Shown here: piece after piece, positions 49,440 to 60,639 of the stretch
Numbering within the stretch: the first letter of the stretch is position 1
How the letters are laid out: every line of letters starts with the position of its first letter
Assembly: GCA_028551475.1 (NCBI GenBank)
Contig: CM052362.1
Location: 5,641,354-5,705,353 of the forward strand
Source of the DNA: Casuarina equisetifolia
Lineage: Eukaryota; Streptophyta; Magnoliopsida; Fagales; Casuarinaceae
Reading direction: 5' to 3'
Length of the DNA: 64,000 bases
Notes under the pieces: generated by a model
Seen by the model: only the letters and a program-made list of their open reading frames with translations
Told to the model about the DNA's origin: nothing
Database searches by the model: none
Made by a program: the position numbers and the translations under genes

Positions 49440-51080
49440 TGTATATGACCTGAATAGAATAGAAAATAATTTTAAAATAAAATAATTAACATGCCAATCT
49501 TATTGGTTAAAGTAAAAAAACAAAAAAATTGTATGAGAGAGAACTTTTTAATTTTGAAACACAACTTTTACAGGAAAATATTGTTTTGAATAAGATTTGA
49601 AAGTTTCTAACTTTTTTTTTTTGTAGTTTTTGTATTTTTAGTAATATTGGGGCATGCCCTTATGTTTATGTACACTAATTTTTATTAATGTAAACTTACT
49701 TTTTCATTAAAAAAAATTGATAACTATCAATATGTCATCTTCATATTTCTTGTATTTAGACTTAATTCTTAAAAGAAAAAATATTGGTAAAATTGTTTTT
49801 ATAGGAAATAAGGATGGTATCATGACAAGTTTTATTAATATTAATAACCTTGTTTTACAAATCTATAAGTAATGTCAACTACACTTTGTTAGGCATCACC
49901 CACAGAATTAGATAGTTTGCGGGCATGATTCATCATATTCATCATATAAATTCACTTTGGTTTCTAAAATCAATGGACATTAATATGATGAATCATCTAT
50001 CTGCTCTTACTTCCTAGGAATTTCAAATAAAATGCCCTTATCTAGAATGAGTGTAATCATCATGTGAATTTATGTGGTGACGGAACCTTGATCTCCAACA
50101 ATGTCACAGCCCATTGGAACAAATTTTCCTATTTTCCCTGTCTTGGGTGCAAGTTACAATCTCTTCCTAAGGCCAGCTAATCTTAGGTACTAATCATCAC
50201 CTCTTCCTTCGTGGCTCAAATTCTAGTGGTCACTCCTGCGTCAGGTCTTTAAGAAAAAATGAAATAGCGGGTAAAGTAAACGGGCAAAAGAAGCACTCTG
50301 GTCGTGTAAAATTCAGAAGCCTTAACGAATTGATAATTTCTAATGTAAAGTTGTTTTCTTACTCATAAGTTAGTTTTTTTTTGAAGTTTGGACTTTCTAA
50401 CAACATTAAAATTTATTAGTCCTTGAAAGCTATGCTTTCTTGATCACCGAACCTAGTAACGCTTAGATGTTCATCCTGTATCCCTTCCCCATCTCCCTCG
50501 ATTTGATAGTTTTTTTTGCATTTTATAGCACTATCAATCAGTTTCTAAAAGAATGGATGGGATTTTACGACACCCGTGGAAATTTGGTTAGTCTGCTATA
50601 TCTTGTTGTGTTTGGGATGAGTCTCACCTCGCTTTGACCACCTTTATTATGCTGAACCCCGAAAGTGTTGAGGGCGCCGCCTCGGGCCTCGACTGGGCTT
50701 AACTTCGAAGTTCCAAAACTTAAAGAGCTCATAACTAACTACTACTTGTGAACAGCTCTGGGCAACTGAAGGCACTCACTTACTGTTACTAGAAGTCTCG
50801 TCTCTCCCAGGTCCAGTCTCGATCTCAAACTTACTTGCAATGTCCGTCAATTTGTTCATATGCAACTGCACCGCCTAGTTTGGGCCGTTCTGGCAATAGG
50901 GGGCCACATCTTAGTAGTGATAATAGAATTCCAATGTTCACTATCCAAAATTCTGGATGCCCAAAGGGCCCTTGCTTGTGGACTGCCGCATCATTAAGTT
51001 CTTGTACATCCATGATTAAGAGGATGGATCAAGTCAACAACCCCGGCCATAATTCTGAGCTCTCATTTATTCCCCTTTCT
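49440..51080. other. intergenic, no gene recognised
   Basis: AT-rich to about 50,600, then more mixed in composition. Both strands are open at 50,831-51,086 for 60-83 codons without a known motif; this lies just beyond the MurF copy's stop codon and may be its 3' flank. Confidence 0.4.
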
Positions 51081-51082
51081 TT

Positions 51083-53315
51083 TTAGGGGGGAAGGTAAAC
51101 GGGTAAATTGATAGTGCTGCTGTAACAAATTGATTTAATTGCATCAACTATTCTTTCCATTTTCATTGCACGACTACCCTTCACCAAAACAACATCATTA
51201 CAATCAATCCTCCTCACAATTTCCAGTGCAAGGGATGCTGCATCGGGGGCATGTACAGCGTCTATCTTACCAAATAGATTCAAACTCTCAGCTGCTGCAT
51301 AATATCTCTTCCCAACAAGGCCAACTAAGTGAATACGGGGGTCACAACAATGGTTTAAAATCATTTGATGAGACTCCATTTCAGTAGAACCAAGTTCTAA
51401 CATGTCTCCAAGGATAGAAACCCTTCTAACACAACAATCAATGTTCTTTAGTAGGTCAATGGTGCTAACAGGATTAACGTTGTAGACATCATTTATAATT
51501 TTGATACCATTTTTAGCAACTTCAAGCTGCGATCTCATTTGAACAGGGTGAAATCTGGACAAAAAATTACCTGCTTGCGGAAGAGAAGCATCCAACTGAG
51601 TTGCAACTGCCGTTGCTGCACATGCATTGATTGCCAGATGCAGACCGGGACTAGGAATTAGAAATTTCACCCTACCATTGAAATGAACAGTGTAAGGATC
51701 ACTGCATAAAATTGATTACGTTAAAAGCCATTGGACAAGGACGATTACATCCTGGTCGTTACTAAGAGGTGACATAAAATGCAAGCCATAACTTTCATCC
51801 AGATGTGCAGAGAAGACAGAAAAAACAGGATCTTTCTCTCATATTATCCAAAAAAAAAAAAGGGTTTGAAATCTTGTAATGATCGTACCTCTCTTTATTT
51901 TTCTCTAGGACAACTCGAACTCCAAGACCTCCCATCAGCACTTTCCGCTGCAATCAACCGGACGTCACACCCCTCACTCCGACCAAAGAGCACCTGATAA
52001 AGCCAAGGCAATACCTAGTAGAGAATTAAAAGTAACATAATACCCAAGGTTATTTTTAACTGATTCAAAGTAAACAAAGATGACATTCCATAAGTTGATA
52101 AACAAGGTGGAAAAAAGTATTGCAGCCTTACAAAACAAGAAAAATGAACACTACTGTGGTGAACCTTCGGATCATCCAACATTCATCTCAAAACTTCCCA
52201 AGAAATTGGCTCATCAAGAATAAAACAAAAAGGCCAACCATGCTGGAATTTTATCATGCCACACTATAGGACATTCTAAATAGTACTTAAAACTAAAGAA
52301 TTGTGCCAGAATACCAACAGCTCACTTGAAAGACTGTCTCTAGAGTTGATCAAAAAAATCCTCAAAGTCACCAAACTGGGTCCCAAACAAAGCAATTTTA
52401 TAGACTCCCATATCAAAAACAAACCACGTTAGTTCCCACATGTCTAGAACTTGAAACTACTCGAAAACTCTGATGTCTCACAGAATGTGAAATCAAATTA
52501 ACAACACCACATTAGAGACCAAGCCTTACTCACCTGTTTAACGCCATATGGAACAGGAAGACTCACGACTAACGCATCGTCAACATTCAAAACACACATC
52601 CCTGGGAGTCACTTCGGCTAGAATCTCCCCTTTTGCCTCAGCAACCCCCTCCAAATTCGCAAAGTTCTCCAAATGAGAGGGGCCAACATTCAAGACCACT
52701 CTTACCGACGGCCTAGCCAGCCTTGCAAGCTCCAAAATCACACTTTCTGCGTTTCTCGGAATTCCAATCAACGACAAGGCAACTCCAGTCCTGTTATTCC
52801 AATTCCCGGGACTTTGATCAACCCGCTTTCCCAGGCTTCCAAGAGCCAAAGCTATCATACTCTTTGCAGTGGTTTTTCCCACACTCCCCGTCACTCCCGC
52901 CAATGACCCATGGAACCTAAGCCTTGCATAGCTCACCATCTTCACCAATGAATTCACAGTATCACCACCGATTTCAATAAAACCCTTATTCCAATTTTCA
53001 CAAACCCTGTTACCAATAACTCCTACGCATCCTTTGCCGGATAGTTCCTGGGTTACGAAATCGTGAGCATCGTAGTTTTCGCCGGAAATGGCAAACAACC
53101 ACTGGTTGGATTCAAGGGTTCTAGTGTCGGAGGAAATGGTTCCGGGAGGGCCCCATTTCACTATTCTTCCATTTACAGCTCCCACTATCTCAGTGGCAGT
53201 CCAGAGGGGTAAACTTCCTGGATCATGGTGGGCGTTTCTGGTAAAAGAATCTGCGGGCTTCGGAACATTCCGGGTGGAAGGGAGCAGGCAGCAAGGTCTT
53301 TGCATTCAGGTGCAG
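51083..53315 (-). pseudogene. MurF-like ligase (UDP-MurNAc-tripeptide-D-Ala-D-Ala ligase family), broken, three exons
   Basis: MurF adds D-Ala-D-Ala to the peptidoglycan precursor; plants keep a plastid-type version. Exons (minus): about 53,305-52,534, 51,993-51,889 and 51,701-51,083, with GT-AG introns. Seen: 'LPLWTATEIVGAVNGRI', the ATP-binding loop 'GVTGSVGKTTAKS', 'GNWNNRTGVALSLIG', 'RVVLNVGPSHLENF', 'KFLIPSPGLHLAINACAA', 'INDVYNVNPVST' and 'RVSILGDMLELG'. Damage: a two-base loss in a GT run at about 52,589 (stop follows at once); one extra G at about 51,930 shifting exon 2; and a short in-frame loss after 'ESVILE' that removes the 'GxxxxGEI' segment that family members have, which includes metal/ATP-site residues. 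The N-terminus is replaced by RING-exon sequence (see the SNF2 entry). Not functional. Confidence 0.9.
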
Positions 53316-55189
53316 GGCACGTATTGTCATCACCTGTCAAATATTCAGACACAAACTGATAGCAGAAAACATGACCACACATTGTAACAACAGGGTTCTC
53401 AGGTGGATCCTGTAAAAGCCAGGTATCAAAGGAGAATTAGATCGGAAGGTCATGCAAAATCAAATTCTTTCTACACAGTTAATATTGCTTTATTCTATAA
53501 GACAAAAGAAGAATGACAACAATCACCAAGTGCACAGGTAATCAATAATACAAGAGAAGAAAAAATTTCCCAGTCATGAAATGATAAAGTAGATTGCGAA
53601 TATACATACATATAGAATACAGAATGATGCCTTCATTACATCTAAATCAAGCGCCCAAAAAATATGCAAGCAAGAGAGAAGAAGAAACCCTGGTCTTCAA
53701 GGTTTGTTTAGAAACATAATCAAGAAAATAAGCAAGTTCAAACTCAAATCTATCAACTAGGAAACTAACATTAATATTCTTACACCCATATCAACTTGTT
53801 TATAATGATCACCAATACTTTGGTCACCAACTTATGATGGAACCTACTTCTCTGTTGTTCCTGCATCACATACATTTCTTGAAGCACTTGCTTTGACCAA
53901 AGTTGGCTAATAGCAAACAGTTCTTAGATGGTCCCTTAACAAACTTCTATGATGAAAACAACTGAGCCTTCAATCCAAAAATTTACAAATCCAGATGTAT
54001 TCGGGGATCTATTATTGGAAATAGGCGACATAAAAGGACAAAAAGCTTGTATCAACCATAGCAACAATAGGAATATCCACACCATGCATTTTCCAGTAGG
54101 TGCGAAGTGTTATATCTAAAGCTCTTAGAAGCCACAATTCCACTAATCAAAAAAGAGAGTGCAAAATATTGCATATTCAGAAAACTCACATTGCATACTC
54201 GACAGATGGCAAAGGAAGTTTCCAAGCAATTCAGTAGATTAACCAGCATATCCCTTGGTAATTTCTTTGACATTTCAAGAGAAATTTTTCCAACAGAGTC
54301 GGAATTATAATCTTTGACAAGAAATGGATGGTCACAAGCCTGACGAAGGCGGAAAAGCGTCAAAAGTATATTTGCATAATTCTGTTTCACTGTACCAGCA
54401 GCAGCGTGGGCCTAAAACACACAAAACTCATATTTAAAGACATGAAAATTCAGCAAAGAACATCACATAAACCAGAACTCAAGCCTTTACATAATCAGCA
54501 AACGAAGAATGTCAAAGAAAGTTGAAGGTCCAATTGCCTTGTCTTTGAATTTATATTGTTAGATAGTCTACTTCTATTACCATATATTTCTTTTGGACTT
54601 TGGGATTTAAATTGCCATTTGAAGAACAATGCAGTAAATATCATGACATTACATTAATGGTTTCCTGACAGAACACATGGTAATTGTCTATAGTTAATCC
54701 AAGCCTGATTCCTTTCTCACGTTGGACCAAGAGCTCAATGTCAAAAATCCAAAATTTTACCCAGCTATGCCTCTATAATTTCCCCAATAAGTGTAAAAAT
54801 GCCAAATGAAACAAAGGAATGGTACAAATGTAATGGTGCAAACTTCCCGAAAAATTCCAAGTTGACATACATCTAGCACATTAACACGTGACAATTTTAA
54901 CTCATATCCACAAGCCAACAAAGAACCATATACTAGGGTTGCCTTTTTGAAAAATAGCATACTTGCTAGTTGCAATATATCCCAAGTTAAACCAAAAGAA
55001 ACTAATTCAGCACACATAGTCGAATCTCCAAGGTAGGAAAGAAATGGATTGATTAGAACCTTGAATTGTGAACGTGAGTCAGCTTCTAGCTTGGTGTAGA
55101 AGTCCTGCTCCTCAGTTGAGAAGTCCACCCTAGTCAAATGTATTTTTTTTGGAGGCAACTTAATTATAGGCTCCCATCAATCAGTGTCC
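53310..55189 (-). pseudogene. SNF2/RING helicase gene fragment (CHR27/CHR28, SMARCA3-like), three middle exons
   Basis: Relatives are nuclear SNF2-type remodelling proteins with a RING finger set between the helicase lobes. Exons (minus): 55,189-55,060 ('IHLTRVDFSTEEQDFYTKLE'), 54,411-54,191 ('VKQNYANILLTLFRLRQACD', 'LPRDMLVNLLNCLE', 'FAICRVCN') and 53,409-about 53,310 ('DPPENPVVTMCGHVFCYQ', 'YLTGDDNTCPAPEC'). Splice sites are good. Damage: one G missing near 55,171-55,175 (frameshift before 'PIIKLPPK'); the sixth RING zinc ligand is Phe instead of Cys (CYQF); neither helicase lobe is present. After 'PAPECKDL' the exon runs straight into the MurF copy in another frame. Non-functional as a remodeller. 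Confidence 0.88.
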
Positions 55190-56560
55190 CTAAATAATAA
55201 AAACTAAGCGAAATCAGCACGATAACATCACATATTGTTCAAAGCTCAAATTGCACATGCCACACCAGCAACCAAGACATGTACCATATCTATAACAACG
55301 TACTTAAAGGCAAAATTCAAATAGTAACATTCATCGAATCAAAATCCTCGCCCATTTTAGATCAAATAGAAATAGTAATTACTGTTTAGATGAGGATGGG
55401 GGATACCATCCCATATACTAGACTCACCCTACCCTTCTCAATAACACCACTCCATCCCTTTTCCTCTTATTTATCCCTCATAGTATCTACAAAATAGGTA
55501 TAGTAGAGTGGTGGAAATGTTGGCCTGCTTGAATTATTTAATGGGGATAAAGTAATGTGGGTATTTAGACACCAAAAGAAACATAGGTAACCTCAAGTAT
55601 AGATTTGGCTCAACAGAAAAATATGATGAGATAACTTTATTGAATAAACCAGATACTATGAACGTGAGGATTCTTAAAAAAGAATGAGAAAAAAGCATTT
55701 AAAGAACTCAAGATGAAATATGGACAGCTATAAATCTAGGATGTCTACATAGCAGAATTGCCACAAAAGTTTTCAAAAGAATCTAGATCATGTAATAAAG
55801 ATTGCTAAAATCTAACATATGATACTTAAGTCTCGATTCTAACATTATATTAGAGAAGATCTTATTTTTTTTTTAAAAAAGTTAGTTATTAATAAAAAAC
55901 ATCAAGCCAATATATCACAAACTCTAACAAAAATATAAGTTAGAGTGACATTTTTATATTTTCAATATAAAATTTTCGTTTTTAATATTTATCTATGTAT
56001 CAATATGCATTGAATTTAGGATTGAATAATAAAATGGATGTTTCTCACAAACTAAGCATATATTAAGAGTTGAATTAAATATATTAATATGGACTTTGAT
56101 ACTATATTAAAAAATTTTAAATTCAACTTAGATTAAGCTAGGTCTTTAGCCCATTTCAACTATTGTCATTTCTGCCTCTGTTTCGGGGAAGACGAAGCCG
56201 AAACAGTTCTACGTAATTGCGCGTATAGTCCAAAAACTCCGTAATTCTCTCGAAAATTCTTGCCATTCTTGCCATTTCTCAAAAATTCTTGCCATTTGGT
56301 TAGTTGAACATATTTTCATTATTTATGAACAAACGATTCAATACAAGTCATTAGTTTAAACTCATATTTTATTGTACTTGTAATAGTATTTTTAATTTCT
56401 ACAATAGCAACTAAATTTAGCAAGAAAATGTTGTCGACTTAGATCAAAACATTGAATAATTTTTTTTTGTTTTCTATTTTTTCTCATAATATTCTCACTT
56501 GAAGACGGTATTTTTTTTTTTTTTAAACAAAATTTCAGTCCAAAACGTACAACAGTGGAG
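55190..56560. other. intergenic, with the probable promoter of the MORF-like locus at the right end
   Basis: No exon was found upstream of the SNF2 fragment on the minus strand. A GC-richer stretch at 56,155-56,290 and the leader to 56,589 probably belong to the MORF-like locus. 'attcttgccattt' is repeated in tandem near 56,257-56,300. Confidence 0.4.
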
Positions 56561-56589
56561 TCACCGGCAGTGGACCTCCACCACCAACA

Positions 56590-58413
56590 ATGGCGCTGTA
56601 CTCTCCCCGTCTCCGCCGAGCCCTAACCTCGCTCTCCACCCTCCGCCGGTCTCTTTCTGTAGTTGCTGCAAGCCCCGGAATCTCCACTTCCGCCCGTCAG
56701 TCCCCGCTTCTCTGGGGCCCTACGCGCGCACCATCGCAGCCTTGGGCTCTCCTCGTCAAGTCCCGGTCGTTCAGATCGACTGCTGCCGTCATGCTTTTAT
56801 CTGCTCGCTCAAGCTACAACAGCAACAGCACCGAAGAGATTGACCTCGACATCGCACCGTTCCCAGGTTCAGATTACAACCACTGGCGCATCATTATGGA
56901 TTTCCGCAACGACAACAACCCCAGCCCCGAGCAAATGGTCCAGAGATACGAGGAGACGTGTGCTAAGGGCCTTAACATCAGGTCTGTCTCTCACACACTC
57001 ACGGGCACGCACAAACATAGTCTTACGTTGAGATTGTTGTTTGCAGAAATTGGGGCAAAGGTTTAAGAATATTAAGAACGAGATGTTGAAGGAAGATTTG
57101 TGCTTGGTTTTATCTTCAGTTTGTATCCCTCCGATATTTTGGAAAAGGGAAGCGGAAAGGGGAGACAATGAAGGAGAGAGACGAAACATTTTAGTTTTAT
57201 CTTGTTTGACTTATTCTCAATTTTGTCTTCATCAAAATGGAAGGTTTATTTTAATGAAGCTTAAGAATGGTTCGGTCAGATGGGAAAATGTTTTCCTTAA
57301 ATCTCAAGTAGTTTAAAGCTTAGAAGGATGAATATGTGGTTCATTTCTTCTTTTCGAATATTTTTAACTTAATGTTTCATTTCCATATGGTTTATGAGAA
57401 TGTTGAATAGAGAAAAGATAATCTTCATTCTCATGTTACATTATGTTTTCTTTGTTATGCTGTCCTAGAGAATTATCTCCGTTAAGTCATAGTTGTCTTA
57501 CTCTTCCTGAGCCTTAAGTGATCATGTTTTGTTGTTTATGTCATAGAATATACGTGTGTGAATATAGAGCTTAATTGGTGTTGCCTCTCCAAGGGAGCCT
57601 GAACACCTCAAGATATGTTGCTTTGCTGTGACTCATATAACGAGCCCATTTTTCTTGATACGATGCATCTAAACAATTGCTCATCTAAATTAGCAATTAT
57701 ATGTGCTAATCACTTGGTGTTGGGCAGTTTGAAATTTTGCACTACTGTTCCCAGCCCCTTGGAGCTCCCTATTTGTGGCCAGGGATGATCTTTCAAGACA
57801 AAAATTATCATTTACATAATTTTTTATGTGTAATGTTGACCATCTGATTACGATGTTTGTTTGTATTCTTGTTTATATATTGTGATCAGTGTGGAAGAAG
57901 CAAAACAGAAGATATATGCCTGTAGTACTACAGAATATTAGGGCTTTCAGGCTATCATGACAAAAAAAGAAGCAGAGAAGTTTAAGGGTAAATTGTTTGT
58001 ATTATTGTCACGATTAAGAATGGTATTTGGTGTTGTTGCTGACTTTACATTTTCTTTTAAATAGGTTTGCCAGAGTTATTTTTGTGTTGCAAGATTCTTA
58101 CATAGATCCTGTGAAAAAGGAGTATGGAGGTAGGCTATGGTGTATCTTAGTTTGTAAGTTTGATTCATCATTTAAGGTTATGGTGTATCTTTTCATTTAC
58201 TTCTAAAACCAGTAAGCTGGTGCCTTCATATTTGGCATTCAATTCTTCACTAAGACTCTGGTACTTTCCTTATCAGGAGATAAATACATAAATGGAACAA
58301 TTATACCAGGGCCACCTCCTGTTCGGTATGAGAGGCAAGGAAGAAGCGAGGAAGATGAAAGTGAGGAAGAAGAGCTGTGGCGGACTTGGGATGAAAGCAA
58401 CACTGAATGTTAG
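56590..58413 (+). pseudogene. MORF/DAG-type organellar RNA editing factor gene (MORF3/MORF8-like), with stop and frameshift
   Basis: MORF (RIP) proteins bind PPR editing factors in mitochondria and plastids and are needed for C-to-U RNA editing. Exons: 56,590-56,981, 57,890-57,987, 58,065-58,129 and 58,277-58,413, all GT-AG. Residues 1 to about 80 are Ser/Arg/Ala-rich, as in a mitochondrial presequence. The MORF domain follows: 'GSDYNHWRIIMDFRNDNNP', 'PEQMVQRYEETCAKGLNI', 'SVEEAKQKIYACSTTEY', then in the right frame 'VIFVLQDSYIDPVKKEYGG' and 'DKYINGTIIPGPPPVRYERQ', then an acidic tail (EEDESEEEEL). Damage: TAG at 57,939 in exon 2 (normally a residue before 'GFQA'), and a missing G near 58,073 in exon 3. 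Only about 147 residues could be made. Exon 1 looks undamaged, so the loss may be recent. Confidence 0.88.
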
Positions 58414-60190
58414 GGACCAAGTAATATTGACCGAGTAAGATATAATATTTTGGTAACTAATTGGAAGTTTAACATGCCTGACTGTCTTTACAATCTAACA
58501 TTGAGATGAACATGATAAACTACAATGTAATGCAACCACTGCATTCCTTTTTGGTTTCAAAAAGTTCTCATTTGGAATGAATATGGTATTATGGACTATG
58601 GATGAGAGTTACCTTTCCAAAGCCTCTTAAATCCTGTAATATTAGATTCAATCACAAGCCTCTTTCCCATGCCTTGACTTTACATGGGGTCTTCAATGTC
58701 TGGTGCATGTTGTTGTTTGCTTTTGCTTTCTCACTTCCATATTGATTTGAAAGTGAATTTGCTTCCCCAAAAATCCATGGAAAATTGTATCATGAAAATT
58801 AGAAAAATAAATAAATAAAAATTGTTAATTCTAGTTGGAAGTTTTGGAAATAAATAAATAACTTTTGTCTAGTTCTTAGGAAATAAATCCTTTGATTGAC
58901 CAGATTAAAGATATTGTTTTAGTGCTTTTAACTTGTCTGACACCAATGAATGAAAAAGAATAGTGTCATATACACATGTGGAAGATAATACAGTTGAACA
59001 TTTGTAGAGCTTCTTAGTTACTCCATCGGATGTTGATCTTCAAGAACTACGAAGTATGTCAGGATATGCACAACGCCGAATATATTTCATCGTAAGTCAA
59101 TGTCTCATATTGCTTCAAATATCCTTTGTTTACTCATTTCACCTTTTCTTTTACTGAGAAATTGAGTCTCTTTGCACATATCAAGAAGATGAACAAAGAA
59201 ATTGTGGTGTACTCTAGCAATACTAATGATGTGCGCATTTGTCTATTTTTGCAGGGGAATTACCCATAATATTACAAGTGGTTCCTCCTTAGCTTGATGA
59301 GAAGGGATTTGTAGAGAAGTTGTTCTCTTCTTCATACTTTTCATTAAGGACAAAATATAAGCCCTTATAAGTTTGTGACCATAAAAAGTCAGGTACCTTT
59401 TCTATTTTTGTAGCTTTTTCTTTGATTTCATGAAGTTGGAACTTGGTACTTTCCTTGATGAGGCTTGAACTTTGATCTCTACTTCTACCAGAGTTTGTAG
59501 GTTGATTACAACGTGATTGAGGTTTCTTAAATCTTATCTATATTTTTGGGCTTAAGGTCATCTATAATTATAGGGTAGTCTGCTTTGCAAAGGTTTTTCA
59601 ATGTTTAATGTTGTTATCAAAATAACTAAATAGATCTTGACATCACATCTTTCTATTTATGGGTTTTTTTCAACTTGCACCTCTTGTTGAGGGTTTGTCA
59701 AAAATTGATAATGACATGATCTTGAAGGTTTAAATTTAGTAAGGGAAGCCTTGCGTTGGTTCTAAGTTCTTTTTTAATTGATTTTTTGCCAAATAAGACA
59801 AACTTGGTATTTTCTAATATCCATATTTTTTCTCCATATTTTTTTAGGTCTATTTTCCAATTTATTGTCAACTGTGTTGAACTCTTTGGTTTCTATTCAA
59901 GTTTTGGACTTATTTTTTTGAAGAAGTTTCCCAACTAGGAAAAGGAAGTCATAAATCAACTCGAGCTTGAAATCAACATTCTGAAGACATCATGCAAAAT
60001 ATGATAAACACTTCTTAAGCTTAAAATGTAAAAACAAATTGTATGTAAAATAAGGATGAAGGAGATCGACTTAAAAATAATGCAAAAAGAGAAAAATATG
60101 GAAATTTAAGAATAATGTAGAAATGGTAGATATACGAAAATTTAGGGAGTTTTGATTTGTCGTTACTTGCTTGTTTCCGACACCCATTCA
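58414..60190. other. intergenic, no gene recognised
   Basis: No further exon of the MORF-like locus could be supported. A few exon-like runs near 59,010-59,100 and 59,255-59,300 lack motifs. Confidence 0.4.
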
Positions 60191-60196
60191 CATCAG

Positions 60197-60270
60197 GACC
60201 TGCATAATGTAGTGGATTAGCGCGTCTGACTTCATATTAGAAGGCAATTGACATCTTTGGTTCTAGTTTT
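60197..60270 (+). tRNA. degenerate tRNA-Arg-like sequence (pseudo-tRNA)
   Basis: The sequence begins GACCTGCATAATG and contains 'GTGGATTAGCGCGTCTGACT', which is the D-arm and anticodon-arm sequence of plant tRNA-Arg(TCG) as I remember it. The anticodon loop is changed (TTCATAT instead of TTCGGAT). A T-arm remnant 'TTTGGTTCTAG' follows, then a run of T. The acceptor stem does not pair. It is a dead tRNA copy or the head of a short SINE. Confidence 0.6.
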
Positions 60271-60639
60271 TTTTTCTCCTTGCCTTGTGCTTCTTCCTTT
60301 TAGGGTGTTTTCCTAAACTTATCTCATTGCTATTGTTAATGAGGCAAAAAGTAGGGCTTCTTTCTTTTTGAACTATCTTTGGACTAGTTAACCATGAAAG
60401 CTTTGTTTTTTACTATCATAACTTGGCTTAAATGTTCCTTGATAAAGCAAAGCAAGTAAAGATCAAAGAGTAAACATGAGTTGGTAGAACTTTTGGGTAG
60501 AAAACCTACCTCAGGCATGAAGAGTTTCACATGTGGAAGCCTAGCAATGGCTAAGCCAAGGGCCTTTATCATAGCTAACCTTCTTAGTCATTGGCTAAGA
60601 GATGAATTCAAAGGAAGATTTTGGTGCCACCAAGCATAG

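Noticed and set aside
51083..53315. Bacterial contamination suggested by the MurF gene
   Set aside because: The copy has GT-AG introns and is joined to a plant SNF2 exon. Plants carry a nuclear plastid-type MurF gene.
56499..57031. Alternative frames of 114 and 122 codons over MORF exon 1
   Set aside because: The frame from 56,590 gives the targeting region and MORF motif and joins exon 2 in phase; the others are shadows.
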